In this document: piece by piece, positions 1 through 8,779 of the stretch
Layout of the letters: each line of letters starts with the position of its first letter
Position numbering within the stretch: the stretch's first letter is position 1
The notes under the pieces: generated by a model
Told to the model about the DNA's origin: nothing
Database searches by the model: none
Seen by the model: the letters and a program-made list of their open reading frames with translations, nothing else
Translations under genes and position numbers: made by a program
Source: Halorientalis pallida
GTDB lineage: Archaea; Halobacteriota; Halobacteria; Halobacteriales; Haloarculaceae
Length of the DNA: 64,000 bases
Direction: 5' to 3'
Assembly (NCBI RefSeq): GCF_004118325.1
Contig: NZ_RDFA01000005.1
Span: forward strand, 310,001-374,000

Positions 1-449
1 CGAACCTCGCGGCGGAAAGCGGTGACATGGCCGCCGCGGCAACCGAGACAGGCATCACAGACGAGGTGCGTGAGATGCTCGACGCCGTCGGCGAGTTCGC
101 CGAGATCGACGAAGACCACATGGATATCTCGACGGCCGTCAACGGTAGCGGGCCGGCCTTCGCGTTCTACCTCATCGACGCGGTGAAGCAGGCCGGCATC
201 GACGGGGGTCTCGACCCGGAGCAAGCCGAGACGCTGGCGGCGCAGACGTTCAAGGGTGCCGCCGAGACGGTCCTCAACGACGAACGGAGTGTCTCGGAAC
301 TCATCGACGCCGTCTGTTCGCCGAACGGGACCACCATCGAGGGGATGGAGGTTCTGTGGGATAGTGACGCCGACCAGGCCGTTATCGAGGCCGTCGCCGC
401 CGCCGAGGAGCGGTCGCGCGAACTGAGCACACAATTTCAGGATGAGTGA
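1..449 (+). CDS. proC: Pyrroline-5-carboxylate reductase, C-terminal part (cut by window edge)
   Basis: Last enzyme of proline synthesis: NAD(P)H-dependent reduction of 1-pyrroline-5-carboxylate to L-proline in the cytosol. The reading frame (codons from base 3) is open at the left edge, so the Rossmann domain lies outside the window. What remains is the helical dimerisation/substrate domain, with the conserved stretch [16 protein letters not shown] and the C-terminal family motif [13 protein letters not shown] (usual form SPGGTTIAGL). The stop codon overlaps the proB start (ATGAGTGA at 442-449), so the two are translationally coupled. Operon order proC-proB-proA supports the call. Confidence 0.95.
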   Translation, partial: NLAAESGDMAAAATETGITDEVREMLDAVGEFAEIDEDHMDISTAVNGSGPAFAFYLIDAVKQAGIDGGLDPEQAETLAAQTFKGAAETVLNDERSVSELIDAVCSPNGTTIEGMEVLWDSDADQAVIEAVAAAEERSRELSTQFQDE

Positions 450-1299
450 TTCCACCCTCACCGAAACCGTGGGCAGCGACACCGTCGAGCAGGCGCGTGA
501 GCAGGCCGCCGCGGCGGACCGTGTGATCGTCAAGGCGGGGACGAACTCCCTGACGGACGACGATTCACGGCTCGACCGTGTGAAACTCGACAAACTGGTC
601 AGCGACATCATGGATCTCCGGAGCCGAGGCAAGGAGGTCCTGCTGGTGTCGTCGGGTGCAGTGGGTGCCGGGAAGGGGATGCTCAACAGTGCGGAGATCG
701 AAACCGGGACCCTCGAGGAGAGTCAGGCGCTGTCGACCGTCGGTCAGAGCCACCTGATGCGCCATTACACGCAGAGTTTCGACCGGTACGACCAGACGGT
801 CGCCCAGATATTGCTCACCGAGCACGACCTGACCAACCCCGAACGGTTCACCAACGTCCGCAACACGATCGAGACGCTGTTCGACTGGGGCATCGTCCCC
901 ATAATCAACGAGAACGACGCCATCGCGACCGAGGAGATACAGATCGGTGACAACGATATGCTGTCGGCGTCGGTGGCGATCGGGATGGACGTCGATCTGC
1001 TGGTGACACTGACCGACGTCGACGGCGTGTACACCGGCAACCCCAAACACGACCCCGACGCCGAACTGATCGAGGCCGTCGAAGCCAACTACGACGCCGT
1101 CCAGTCACTCGTGGACGAGAGTACGACCGCCGAGTTCGGTGGCATCCGGACGAAAGTCGAAGGCGCTCGTGACGCGAGCGAACACGGGATGCCAGCCATC
1201 ATCGCGGGGTCACAGGAACCGGACGTGCTGGAGCGAATCGCGACTGGCAAATCAGCAGGGACAATATTCGTGCCGATAAACGGAGCCACAGATGACTGA
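442..1299 (+). CDS. proB: Glutamate 5-kinase
   Basis: ATP-dependent phosphorylation of L-glutamate to gamma-glutamyl phosphate, first committed step of proline synthesis. The 285-residue protein has an amino-acid-kinase fold: N-terminal [11 protein letters not shown] (phosphate-binding Lys), VSSGAVGAG glycine loop, NENDAI and [11 protein letters not shown] substrate/nucleotide loops. It stops after the kinase domain and has no C-terminal PUA domain, unlike the roughly 367-residue bacterial enzyme. It overlaps proC by 8 nt and proA by 8 nt, so all three are one operon. Confidence 0.97.
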   Translation: MSDSTLTETVGSDTVEQAREQAAAADRVIVKAGTNSLTDDDSRLDRVKLDKLVSDIMDLRSRGKEVLLVSSGAVGAGKGMLNSAEIETGTLEESQALSTVGQSHLMRHYTQSFDRYDQTVAQILLTEHDLTNPERFTNVRNTIETLFDWGIVPIINENDAIATEEIQIGDNDMLSASVAIGMDVDLLVTLTDVDGVYTGNPKHDPDAELIEAVEANYDAVQSLVDESTTAEFGGIRTKVEGARDASEHGMPAIIAGSQEPDVLERIATGKSAGTIFVPINGATDD

Positions 1300-2623
1300 G
1301 TACGACACCGAATCCCAGGTCACGGAGGCACAGCAGGCAGCACTGAAACTGGCGAACGTCGACGAAGCGACGCGCGACGCGGCACTGGCGTCGATCGCCG
1401 ACGCCATCAGAGACCACGCCGAGGAGCTCCTCGACGCGAACGCCGCCGACGTCGAAGAGGCCGAAGCCATGCTGGAACAGGGCGAGTACACGCAGGCACT
1501 CGTCGACCGTCTCGAACTCGACGACGGGAAACTCGAGAGCATCGCCGAGATGGTCGAGAGCGTCGCCGAGCAGTCGGACCCACTAGGTGAGACCCTCGAG
1601 GCCCGGGAACTGGACGACGGCCTCGAACTGTACGAGGTGGCGGTCCCGATCGGCGTCGTCGGAACGATCTTCGAGTCACGGCCGGACGCGCTGGTCCAGA
1701 TCGCCGCACTCGCGCTCAAATCCGGCAACGCCGTCATCCTCAAAGGTGGCAGCGAAGCCAGTGAATCCAACCGCGTCCTCTACGAACTGATCAGGGAGGC
1801 GACCGCCGAGTTGCCCGACGGGTGGGTCCAGCTCATCGAAGCCCACGAGGAGGTCGACCAGTTGCTAGAGCTGGACGACAGGGTCGACCTGCTCATGCCC
1901 CGTGGCTCCTCGGAGTTCGTCTCGTACATCCAGGACAACACACAGATTCCCGTCCTCGGCCACACGGAGGGGGTGTGCCACGTCTACGTGGACGAAGCCG
2001 CCGACCTCGACATGGCAGCGGACATCGCATTCGACGCGAAGGTGCAGTACCCAGCGGTCTGCAACGCCGTGGAGACGCTGCTGGTCGACGACGACGTCGC
2101 AGCGGAATTCCTCCCCACCATCGTCGAGCGGTACGAGGAGGCAGGGGTCGAACTCCGCGGTGACGCTGCGACACGGGAAATCGTCGACGTGGGCGACGCG
2201 ACCGACGACGACTGGGACAGCGAGTACGGGGACCTCGAACTGTCGATCAAGATCGTCTCGGACGTGTACGAGGCTGTCGAACACATCAACGCTCACGGCT
2301 CGAAACACACCGAGTCGATCGTCACCGAAGACGCCGAGGCCGCCGAGCTGTTCATGACTGGCATCGACGCCGCGAGCGTCTTCCACAACGCCTCGACGCG
2401 CTTCGCCGACGGATATCGCTACGGTCTCGGCGCAGAGGTCGGCATCTCGACCGGGAAGATCCACGCTCGGGGTCCCGTCGGCCTGGCGGGACTGACGACC
2501 TACAAGTACTACCTCGAGGGTGACGGCCACCTCGTGGCCACCTACGCAGGTGAAGACGCCACACCGTTCTCCCACGAGTCCTTCGATGGCGAGTGGACGC
2601 CCGGCCGACTCGAAGACGAATAG
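1292..2623 (+). CDS. proA: Glutamate-5-semialdehyde dehydrogenase (gamma-glutamyl phosphate reductase)
   Basis: NADPH-dependent reduction of gamma-glutamyl phosphate to glutamate-5-semialdehyde, which cyclises to the ProC substrate. 443 residues, aldehyde-dehydrogenase superfamily. Family stretches visible are [33 protein letters not shown] and the catalytic Cys in [17 protein letters not shown]. The start overlaps the end of proB. It is the last gene of the operon; the 13-bp repeat array begins about 75 nt after its stop. Confidence 0.97.
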   Translation: MTEYDTESQVTEAQQAALKLANVDEATRDAALASIADAIRDHAEELLDANAADVEEAEAMLEQGEYTQALVDRLELDDGKLESIAEMVESVAEQSDPLGETLEARELDDGLELYEVAVPIGVVGTIFESRPDALVQIAALALKSGNAVILKGGSEASESNRVLYELIREATAELPDGWVQLIEAHEEVDQLLELDDRVDLLMPRGSSEFVSYIQDNTQIPVLGHTEGVCHVYVDEAADLDMAADIAFDAKVQYPAVCNAVETLLVDDDVAAEFLPTIVERYEEAGVELRGDAATREIVDVGDATDDDWDSEYGDLELSIKIVSDVYEAVEHINAHGSKHTESIVTEDAEAAELFMTGIDAASVFHNASTRFADGYRYGLGAEVGISTGKIHARGPVGLAGLTTYKYYLEGDGHLVATYAGEDATPFSHESFDGEWTPGRLEDE

Positions 2624-2696
2624 TCGAGATCGCGGCCGGGCGTCCGTTTTCGGAGATGAGCGACAGCCGAACAGACAGCCCTCGAACTGGATCGAC

Positions 2697-3008
2697 TACC
2701 CATAATAGCTGACCGGTATAGCTATACCGATTAGTTGGCTTGCCTATTCAGATAGTATAGCTGAGTGGACTATCTAGACAGCATATCCAGATAGTATAGT
2801 TCGACAGCACATCTGAGTAGTGCATCCGGCTGGTCCGCCCAGATAGTTCGATTGGGTGGTACAGTCGTCCGGCCCATCCGAGTATTGTAGCCAGGTGGTA
2901 CAGATAGACCGACCAGTGGATGCGACCAGCTGAACGGTTCCAGCTAACGGTCCCGGTGCCCTCGATACGGGAAGAGTAAACCGGTTTAGCTATACGCTAT
3001 AGCTATAC
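2697..3008. repeat. 13-bp tandem degenerate repeat array, about 24 in-phase units
   Basis: Cutting this interval into consecutive 13-mers from 2697 gives units of the form YRRNYRGNNYAKY. Examples are CAGATAGTATAGC (2749), TAGACAGCATATC (2775), CAGATAGTATAGT (2788), TGAGTAGTGCATC (2814), TGGGTGGTACAGT (2853), CAGGTGGTACAGA (2892). Column 7 is G in 18 of the 20 units from 2697 to 2956 and column 10 is always a pyrimidine in these. Phase is kept through the two TATAGCTATAC units at 2983 and 2996, but the units between 2957 and 2982 are weak. It lies directly upstream of a ParA-family gene, so a centromere-like (parS) or operator array bound by the ParA partner is the likely role; this is inference. 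Confidence 0.8.
2714..2729. promoter_or_regulatory. 16-bp perfect palindrome CGGTATAGCTATACCG
   Basis: The sequence equals its own reverse complement. The same core recurs at 2982-2997 (13 of 16 identical) and 2995-3010 (15 of 16 identical), next to the ParA gene promoter. It is likely the high-affinity form of the site recognised by a dimeric DNA-binding protein of the partition cassette. It marks the left end of the array. Confidence 0.6.
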
Positions 3009-3010
3009 CG
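2982..3010. promoter_or_regulatory. Two overlapping TATAGCTATACC-type sites upstream of parA
   Basis: CGGTTTAGCTATACGC (2982-2997) and CGCTATAGCTATACCG (2995-3010) are two imperfect copies of the palindrome at 2714, offset by 13 bp. They end about 12 nt before the TATA-like element TTTATAGTTAA (3022-3032). A protein bound here would sit beside TBP/TFB, so autoregulation of the parA pair is likely (inference). Confidence 0.55.
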
Positions 3011-3021
3011 TCTGACTTACC

Positions 3022-3032
3022 TTTATAGTTAA
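3022..3032 (+). promoter_or_regulatory. TATA-like box for parA
   Basis: TTTATAGTTAA is centred about 25-27 nt before the ATG at 3052. This is the spacing expected for a leaderless haloarchaeal transcript, and it favours ATG 3052 over the in-frame GTG at 3043. Confidence 0.6.
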
Positions 3033-3051
3033 TCGCCGCAACGTGTCGCGT

Positions 3052-3891
3052 ATGTTGGCGTACACGGTATACAGCGAGGCGGGCGGCGTGGGGAAGACGA
3101 CACTCGCCGCGAACCTGGCGAAGGCGGAGGTGCGTGCGGGTCGAGACGTACTCGTCATCGACCTGGATACACAGGAGGCATCACTCTCACACCTCCTGGA
3201 CGTCGCGGATCGACGGAACGATTCGGAAGCGGATAGCCTGCTTCGGCACATGATCGACCGGCCGCGAGGACCGTTCGAGGAGCTCGTCCGGACCAGCGAG
3301 GGGATCGACATCGTTCCGGCACACAATATCCTCGAGTACGCCTCGAAACACCTGCGTCGTCGGGAGGAAGAGGCGGCGGACTTCGGCGAGACGTTCAACC
3401 CCAACAAGCAGCTGTTGCGTGTACTCAGAGAAGCGGGCGTTCACGAGACGTACGACACGCTGATCGTCGATCCGCCGGCGACGGCCGACATTAAACTGCA
3501 TAACGCGATACACACCACCCGTCACGTGGTCATTCCCTTCGAGCCCTCGGGGAAGGGGTACGAGTCAGTCCAGGGACTCGATCAACTCGTGGGTGGACTC
3601 GAAGCGAACCTCGACATCGAGGTCGGCGTCCTGGCGGTCGTTCCCAACCGGTACAAGGGGATGAACGACCAGGATCGGTTCCTGGAGACGCTCCAGGAGG
3701 ACGGCTGGGACATTCCGGTAACGTTGCGGGAACGCTCGTCGATGCTCGAAGGCTGCTGGGCGGAGCAATGTACGGCCTACCGCTACGTCGAGGAGCATCG
3801 TGACCGCGAGCGCGACCACGAGCTGGAGACGTTGGAGAAGCTCGACGAGCTCGCCGAGCACATCCGACTGCAGACGGAGGTGCCGGCATGA
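3052..3891 (+). CDS. parA: ParA/Soj-family ATPase
   Basis: Cytosolic P-loop ATPase of the ParA/MinD superfamily that positions or segregates DNA by cycling on and off the nucleoid. The N-terminal P-loop SEAGGVGKTT (residues 8-17) is a deviant Walker A, but the signature lysine of KGGVGKT is replaced by alanine. VLVIDLDTQ gives the A-prime motif and TLIVDPPAT the Walker B region. An in-frame GTG at 3043 would add three residues; the TATA spacing favours ATG 3052. The downstream small gene overlaps by 4 nt, the usual ParA-plus-partner arrangement. An integrated-plasmid partition locus is the best reading; a cargo-positioning role is the alternative. Confidence 0.88.
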   Translation: MLAYTVYSEAGGVGKTTLAANLAKAEVRAGRDVLVIDLDTQEASLSHLLDVADRRNDSEADSLLRHMIDRPRGPFEELVRTSEGIDIVPAHNILEYASKHLRRREEEAADFGETFNPNKQLLRVLREAGVHETYDTLIVDPPATADIKLHNAIHTTRHVVIPFEPSGKGYESVQGLDQLVGGLEANLDIEVGVLAVVPNRYKGMNDQDRFLETLQEDGWDIPVTLRERSSMLEGCWAEQCTAYRYVEEHRDRERDHELETLEKLDELAEHIRLQTEVPA

Positions 3892-4298
3892 AACAGGGCT
3901 CGACCGACGATCCGTTCGCGGACGACACCGCGACGGACACGGACACCGAGGAGACCACGGTAGCCGACCCGGAGGCGACACCGTCACAGGACACCACGGC
4001 TGGGGGCACGGCCGAGGAATCGGACGCCGCGGACTCAGACGACGAGAGCGGTTCGGAACCGGGCCGTCTCCCCTACATCTACGCCCGCGATACGGTCAAA
4101 GACGGCAGACAACAGCGACCGATCTTCCTCCGAGACGAGGTCGAAGACGGGATTCCGGAACTGGTCGGCGAACTCGAGGATCGATTCGGTGAGAACGTCT
4201 ATCGGACGGACGTGATGGAGGCCGCCGTGGCGGTGGCGCAGGAACATCCGGACCTCCTCGAAGCGAAACTCGGAGAGTGGGGGTACGGCTGGGACTGA
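3888..4298 (+). CDS. Small acidic ParA partner, probable DNA-binding adaptor
   Basis: 136 residues, overlapping the parA stop by 4 nt (ATGA). The first 60 or so residues are low-complexity Asp/Glu/Thr/Ser and probably disordered. The rest is compact: YIYARDTVKDGRQQRPIFL, then two predicted helices ending GENVYRTDVMEAAVAVAQEH. A short basic strand followed by helices is reminiscent of ribbon-helix-helix or CopG-like plasmid partition adaptors, but I cannot assign a family. Position, coupling and the adjacent repeat array make it the candidate ParB-like centromere binder. The role is inferred, not shown. Confidence 0.72.
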   Translation: MKQGSTDDPFADDTATDTDTEETTVADPEATPSQDTTAGGTAEESDAADSDDESGSEPGRLPYIYARDTVKDGRQQRPIFLRDEVEDGIPELVGELEDRFGENVYRTDVMEAAVAVAQEHPDLLEAKLGEWGYGWD

Positions 4299-4537
4299 GG
4301 TCAGAGCTGGAGTGTGATACCGGCGACGACGAGGAGTGGCCCGGCGAGTCCGGTGCGTCGCTGCGCGGTCGGAAGGTGTTCACCAGGTCGTGCTACTCCG
4401 CGAACGGCACCGGTGCCAGCCCGTAGTGGGAGTTGGGAAAGTGTACTGCCTATGGAGTCGAGGTGACGGGGTGAAGGCCGTCCGCCGGGAGGAGACTCGC
4501 CTGCGTGAAGCCCGTCGTGGTTCGGTGGCGAGAGCAC

Positions 4538-4957
4538 TCACTCGCTGATACGGAGTGTGGCGTCGAGGGCACCCTCGCGCAGGGTCCGTTCTTCGAGTTC
4601 GGCCAGTTCGTCTCGCGGTGTGTCGAGTGTCGCGAAGTGGTTCCCGGCCAGCTCACCGGCCGGACTCTTGAAGCAGGTCGGACCACAGGGTACCAGAATC
4701 TCCTGTTCGTTCCTGTAGCCAGGGTAGAGCAGGAGATCACCGTACGACGGGTAGACGGTGTGGTTCTCGCGTGGGATCTCGGGGAGGTCGATCCCGTCGA
4801 TGTTGATCCAGGTGGCGTGGCCGCTCCATCGAACGTGCAGCAACTCGGTCTCGAGTGGCGTGAACTCCCTGACTGCGGCGACCGACTCCGGTGCTGCATC
4901 GGGTAGCAACGCCGCCGACAACACGTCGCCGTCGACGACGAGTTCCAGTTCGCTCAT
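4538..4957 (-). CDS. DUF3830 family protein (cyclophilin-like fold)
   Basis: 139 residues, resembling the DUF3830 family, a small beta-barrel with a cyclophilin-like fold and no established reaction. Visible features are LLHVRWSGHATWINI, the central PRENHTVYPSYGDLLLYPGY, and LVPCGPTCFKSPAGELAGNHFATL. It is the last gene of the minus-strand purine group, 76 nt after the M20 amidohydrolase. DUF3830 genes are known to sit beside amidohydrolases of allantoin/hydantoin degradation, so an accessory or isomerase role there is plausible. The 239-bp gap to its right-hand neighbour (4299-4537) is convergent and holds nothing I can support. Confidence 0.75.
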   Translation of the reverse strand: MSELELVVDGDVLSAALLPDAAPESVAAVREFTPLETELLHVRWSGHATWINIDGIDLPEIPRENHTVYPSYGDLLLYPGYRNEQEILVPCGPTCFKSPAGELAGNHFATLDTPRDELAELEERTLREGALDATLRISE

Positions 4958-5033
4958 GCTGGCCTCTCTGGGGGGTGCGCGGCGGTGTGTTCGATGGCCG
5001 TTACTGTCGCTGAGGTTCGTCGGGGCAGTCGTG

Positions 5034-6323
5034 TCATGAGTGCTGTGATGGGTGCGCGGTATCTTCGCTGTTCGCGAGCGTGGACAGTGCTTCGGTCAGG
5101 AGGCTAGTGGTGACGGCACAATCGTGCCAGTCGGTCCACTCGAGGGGGTTGTGTGAGTGGCCGCCCCTGGACGGGGCGAACAACAGGCCGGCGTCGGTCG
5201 CGGTGGCGACCTGCATCGTGTCGTGACCTGCACCCGAGTGGACGTCGACGGTTTCGACGTCGAGTGACCGGCCGGCCTCGTGGAGCGCGGTTCGGCAAGT
5301 CGGTGCCATGTCGACTGGTGGGACGTCGTACGAGCGGTCGAGTGTCGTCTCGACACCGCGGTCGGTCTCGAGCGCCTGGAGTGTCTCCTCGGCGTGGGTG
5401 ACGAGACGGTCGATCACGGGTTTCTCGACGTCACGGATGTCGATACTGAACTCGACCTCGCCGGGGACGACGTTGACGACGCCGGGGTCGACCGACAGCT
5501 CACCGACCGTCGCGACGGTCGTATCGGTCCGTTCGGCTTCGGTTCGCGCCGCCTGCTCCACGGCGAGGACGAACTCGCTTGCGGCCGCGAGGGCGTCGGT
5601 CCGATCCGCCATCGACGTCGTGCCGGTGTGATCGGCCTCGCCTTCGATCGTCCCGTGCAGACGGGTCGTCCCGGCGATCGTCGTCACGACGCCGGCCGTG
5701 ACCCCCATCTCTTCGAGACGGTCGGTCTGTTCGACGTGGAGTTCCAGCCATGCGTGCCAGTCGCCGGCGTCGAGACGCCCCTCACCCTGAAAGCCGATTT
5801 CCAGTAGTGCGTCCCGGAGCGTCTCCCCGTCGTCTGTACGTTCCAGCGCTGTCTCCGTCTCAGTGAGGCCGGCGGCGACCGAGGACCCGAGGACACCGTC
5901 CGAGAACCGCGTTCCCTCCTCACCGGTGAACGAGACGACCTGTATCGGCCGGGTCGGGGTAGTGCCGGCGTCCTGCATCGCCCGAACCGCTTCGAGGCCT
6001 GCGTAGACGCCGAGTGGGCCGTCGAAGATGCCGCCGGAGGGCACCGAATCGAGGTGACTCCCGACGGCGACCGGTGCCGCGGACGGGTCACACCCGTCCG
6101 GGCGCCACGTGCCGGCGACGTTCCCGACGGCGTCGACGGTGACGTCCAGTCCGGCGACTATCATGCGGTCGACCAGGTGTTCCCGGGCACGCTGGTTCGG
6201 CTTCGTCCCCGGAAGCACTGTCCGGCCGCGGCCCTCGTCGGTCGGGACGGCACCGAACTGCGCGTTGTCCTCGATGTCTCGTCGAAGGCGGTCGCCATCG
6301 ATCGGGAATCGGGACCCCGTCAT
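5034..6323 (-). CDS. M20-family Zn amidohydrolase, probable allantoate amidohydrolase
   Basis: Cytosolic binuclear zinc hydrolase of the allantoate amidohydrolase / N-carbamoyl-L-amino-acid hydrolase group; it would release ammonia and CO2 from allantoate. 429 residues. The metal-binding signature GSHLDSVPSGGIFDGPLGV, the bridging-Glu motif SFTGEEGTRFSDGVLGS, WLELHVEQ and the C-terminal HSGAGHDTMQ are all present. Downstream of the urate genes, allantoate is the natural substrate; with the cyclic amidohydrolase at 10444 a hydantoin pathway is an alternative. It starts about 100 nt after uraH on the same strand. Confidence 0.85.
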   Translation of the reverse strand: MTGSRFPIDGDRLRRDIEDNAQFGAVPTDEGRGRTVLPGTKPNQRAREHLVDRMIVAGLDVTVDAVGNVAGTWRPDGCDPSAAPVAVGSHLDSVPSGGIFDGPLGVYAGLEAVRAMQDAGTTPTRPIQVVSFTGEEGTRFSDGVLGSSVAAGLTETETALERTDDGETLRDALLEIGFQGEGRLDAGDWHAWLELHVEQTDRLEEMGVTAGVVTTIAGTTRLHGTIEGEADHTGTTSMADRTDALAAASEFVLAVEQAARTEAERTDTTVATVGELSVDPGVVNVVPGEVEFSIDIRDVEKPVIDRLVTHAEETLQALETDRGVETTLDRSYDVPPVDMAPTCRTALHEAGRSLDVETVDVHSGAGHDTMQVATATDAGLLFAPSRGGHSHNPLEWTDWHDCAVTTSLLTEALSTLANSEDTAHPSQHS

Positions 6324-6422
6324 GGGTTCGACCCGGCGGGTGCTCTCGCGACCGTGTGGTACTCGACGATCCGAATCGGAGCCGTTCGTGCCATGGTCGG
6401 CGTCCCTGTGATCGTCACTCCG

Positions 6423-6773
6423 TTAGCTCCCCCTGTAGGTCGTGTAGCCCCCGGGGGACAACAGGAGCGGAACGTGATAGTGTTCGTCGGCGTCGTCGAC
6501 GACGAACCGTACCGGGACCGTCTCCAGAAACGTGGATTCGCTCGGGCCCTCTCTGTAGTAGGCCCCGACGTCGAACTCCAGTTCGTACGTCCCGGGCTCG
6601 ATCTCCGTCTCCGTCAGGAGCGGGTCGTCGAGTCGACCGTCGTCGTTGGTTGTCCCCTGACTGATCGTCTCCGGTTCGCCGTCGGACGGCAGCCGTCTCA
6701 GCGTCACCACGACGCCATCGGCGGGTCCCTCACGGCTCGTGTCGAGGACGTGTGTCGTCAATCCGGCGCTCAT
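6423..6773 (-). CDS. uraH: 5-hydroxyisourate hydrolase (transthyretin-like)
   Basis: Hydrolyses 5-hydroxyisourate, the unstable urate oxidase product, to OHCU. 116 residues, the usual length for HIUase. The N-terminal LTTHVLDTSREGPA carries the catalytic His region. VPVRF, HYHVPLLLSPGGYTTYRGS gives the second His and the diagnostic C-terminal YRGS that separates HIUases from transthyretins. The ATG overlaps the urate oxidase stop by 4 nt, so the two are translationally coupled. Confidence 0.95.
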   Translation of the reverse strand: MSAGLTTHVLDTSREGPADGVVVTLRRLPSDGEPETISQGTTNDDGRLDDPLLTETEIEPGTYELEFDVGAYYREGPSESTFLETVPVRFVVDDADEHYHVPLLLSPGGYTTYRGS

Positions 6774-7738
6774 TCCGGCGTGCCCTCCTCGAGATCGCTG
6801 TGGTCCATCGAGAACTGCTGGAATCCGGTGGGGCGAGGCGGCTCACGGAGTACCTTCGCGTCGCCCTCCAGGTCGTCACGAACCTTGAGCCAGGTGCGGT
6901 TGTTCGCCTCGAAACTGACCGATTCCAGCTGCGGGAACCGTTCGAGCGTGCGTTCCCCGATCCGGTAGATCAGGTCCTGGATCGAGTTCACGTCGTACTC
7001 GTCGAACACCACCTGCGCGATGTCCGAGACCTGCTCGGGCGGGACGTACCGCTCCGGGTCCTCGCCCAGCGCGTCGGCGGCCTCGGCGTACGTCCAGTAA
7101 ATATCCATGCCCACGTACAGCGTCCGGTTCTCCCGCTCGGGCAGGGTCGTGTACTCGTCCTGGACGTAGCCGGTGAAGGAGTTGTCCTTCACTTTCACGA
7201 GTTCGATGTCGGTCACGCCGCTCTTTTGCTCCTCGACGACCGGGCCGTCGTCGCTGCGGCTGAGGACCACGTGGCCGAATCCGGACTCGCCATCGGCGAC
7301 ACGGAAGACGAGATCGCTCGGCTCGAATCCATCCTCGCCGGGAACCATCCGCTCCTCGAAGGGGAGCTCGTCGGCCGACACCTGCACGGTTTCCATCTGT
7401 GAGTAGGTCTCCAGGAACTTCCGGCCCACGAACTCGAGGAACCCTTCGACCGTGGCACCCTCGTACTCACCCATGTGGTGGTGGATGAAGTTCTTCATCG
7501 TGTCCGTCGCGACCACCTTGCTGTTGTCGCCCTCGCTGAACGACGGCAGGAACTCCTCCCCTGCGACCTGGACGCGAACCTCCATGCCCAAGAGGGTGTT
7601 GTCACGACCGTCGAACTCCGACTCCGGAATCGTCCGTACACCGTCCAGGGCGGTGGCGTAGGTCCGATAGACCGCGACGTGTTCCTTCCCGTAATTCATC
7701 GTCCGCTCCTGGCCGGAGCTGGGTCCGTCCGCGACCAT
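6770..7738 (-). CDS. Urate oxidase (uricase)
   Basis: Cofactor-free oxidation of urate to 5-hydroxyisourate. 322 residues from ATG 7738; a second in-frame ATG at 7699 (MNYGKEHV) would give 309. Family motifs are YGKEHVAVYRT (catalytic Lys), VVATDTMKNFIHHH (catalytic Thr of the T-D-x-x-K-N motif), and DEYTTLPERENRTLYVGMDIYW. Coupled to uraH. The upstream gap contains a 14-bp palindrome at 7854-7867 and a minus-strand TATA-like stretch near 7900, so it probably has its own promoter. Confidence 0.95.
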   Translation of the reverse strand: MVADGPSSGQERTMNYGKEHVAVYRTYATALDGVRTIPESEFDGRDNTLLGMEVRVQVAGEEFLPSFSEGDNSKVVATDTMKNFIHHHMGEYEGATVEGFLEFVGRKFLETYSQMETVQVSADELPFEERMVPGEDGFEPSDLVFRVADGESGFGHVVLSRSDDGPVVEEQKSGVTDIELVKVKDNSFTGYVQDEYTTLPERENRTLYVGMDIYWTYAEAADALGEDPERYVPPEQVSDIAQVVFDEYDVNSIQDLIYRIGERTLERFPQLESVSFEANNRTWLKVRDDLEGDAKVLREPPRPTGFQQFSMDHSDLEEGTPE

Positions 7739-7853
7739 ACGTTATCGATCCCTCCCGACAGGTCCGACGTGCGCTTTCCGGCCGCTGTGCCGTCGCTTCT
7801 GAGTCTGCGTGCTGCCTACCGTCATATTCCGGTTCGATCTGCCCGCCCAGGGT

Positions 7854-7867
7854 ACAAAATATTTTGT
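7854..7867. promoter_or_regulatory. 14-bp palindrome ACAAAATATTTTGT upstream of urate oxidase
   Basis: Perfect inverted repeat in the 245-bp gap between the urate oxidase and OHCU decarboxylase genes. An AT-rich stretch (ATATATTT on the minus strand, near 7900) lies about 30 nt upstream in the direction of urate oxidase transcription. A repressor site just after the transcription start is plausible. No regulator is identified. Confidence 0.4.
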
Positions 7868-7983
7868 CTTAGCTCTCGATCCACCGCAACTGTCCGAATA
7901 TTCCAAATATATACAGATACTCGGGCACGCTGTGGCAAAGGAACCACAGGTATTTCCAGGCTCGCATTCGTCGGATCGGCCGG

Positions 7984-8484
7984 CTACGCGAGCAGGTCCT
8001 CGAGCCGTAGCCGCGCGATCCGGTGAACCTGGTCCAGAGCGGTTCGGAACTCCACCTCTTCGGTGTTCTCGATTCGGTCTTCCATGGCGGCCTGGATCGC
8101 GTCGGGTGACTCGTTTTTCACAGCCATGATGAACGGGAAGCCAAAGCGCTCGCGGTACGTCTCGTTGAGCCGCTGGAAGGTCTCGTACTGGTCGGGCGAG
8201 AGTGAATCGAGACCGGCCGACGCTTGCTCCGCCTCGGAGGCGTCGGTCATCTCGGTCCGGTCCCCGAGGTCGGGATGTGCGCGCAGGAGTTCGAGTCGTT
8301 TCGCCCGTGGAGCCTCCTCGACGGCGTTACGCATGCTCTCGTGGAGAGCTTCGAGGGATTCGAACGGCCGGTCCGACCAGCTCCGTTCCGCGACCCACGG
8401 CGAAGTCTCGTAGACTTCACCGAGCACGTCCACGAAGGACGTTTCGTCCAGATCGTTCAACTCGTCGATCGTGTACTCACTCAT
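7984..8484 (-). CDS. uraD: OHCU decarboxylase
   Basis: Decarboxylates 2-oxo-4-hydroxy-4-carboxy-5-ureidoimidazoline to S-allantoin, the third step after urate oxidase and HIU hydrolase. 166 residues from the chosen ATG (MSEYTIDELNDL); an upstream in-frame start at 8505 would add seven residues without similarity. HPDLG (substrate-binding His/Asp), the long central helix SPDQYETFQRLNETYRERFG and FPFIMAVK are diagnostic. It is separated from urate oxidase by 245 nt and divergent from the NCS2 permease. Confidence 0.93.
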   Translation of the reverse strand: MSEYTIDELNDLDETSFVDVLGEVYETSPWVAERSWSDRPFESLEALHESMRNAVEEAPRAKRLELLRAHPDLGDRTEMTDASEAEQASAGLDSLSPDQYETFQRLNETYRERFGFPFIMAVKNESPDAIQAAMEDRIENTEEVEFRTALDQVHRIARLRLEDLLA

Positions 8485-8779
8485 CCGTCGGTGGTCTCCG
8501 CACACTCGCTACTTAATCGCTCGCATCACCCCCCTCCCGAACGGACCACAGCACCGGACTGGCGATCTGTGGCACACACGTGTGGCGTGTGTCGTGTACA
8601 GGCCCGAACCGACGCCACGACAGCCCCGCGACTCCCGAGCAGGCATGTTTTTCCGATATGGCAGCTTCGTTCGAGATAAAACAACTAATAGTCGGTTATA
8701 GCGACGCAATCGACACAGATTTCCGAATATTATGTGTATAAAGAAAGATTTGAAGTGATCGGGTTTGGCACGAGTGCAC

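Noticed and set aside
2697-3008. CRISPR array
   Set aside because: Units are 13 bp, degenerate and directly abutting, with no spacers of about 35 bp and no Cas genes.
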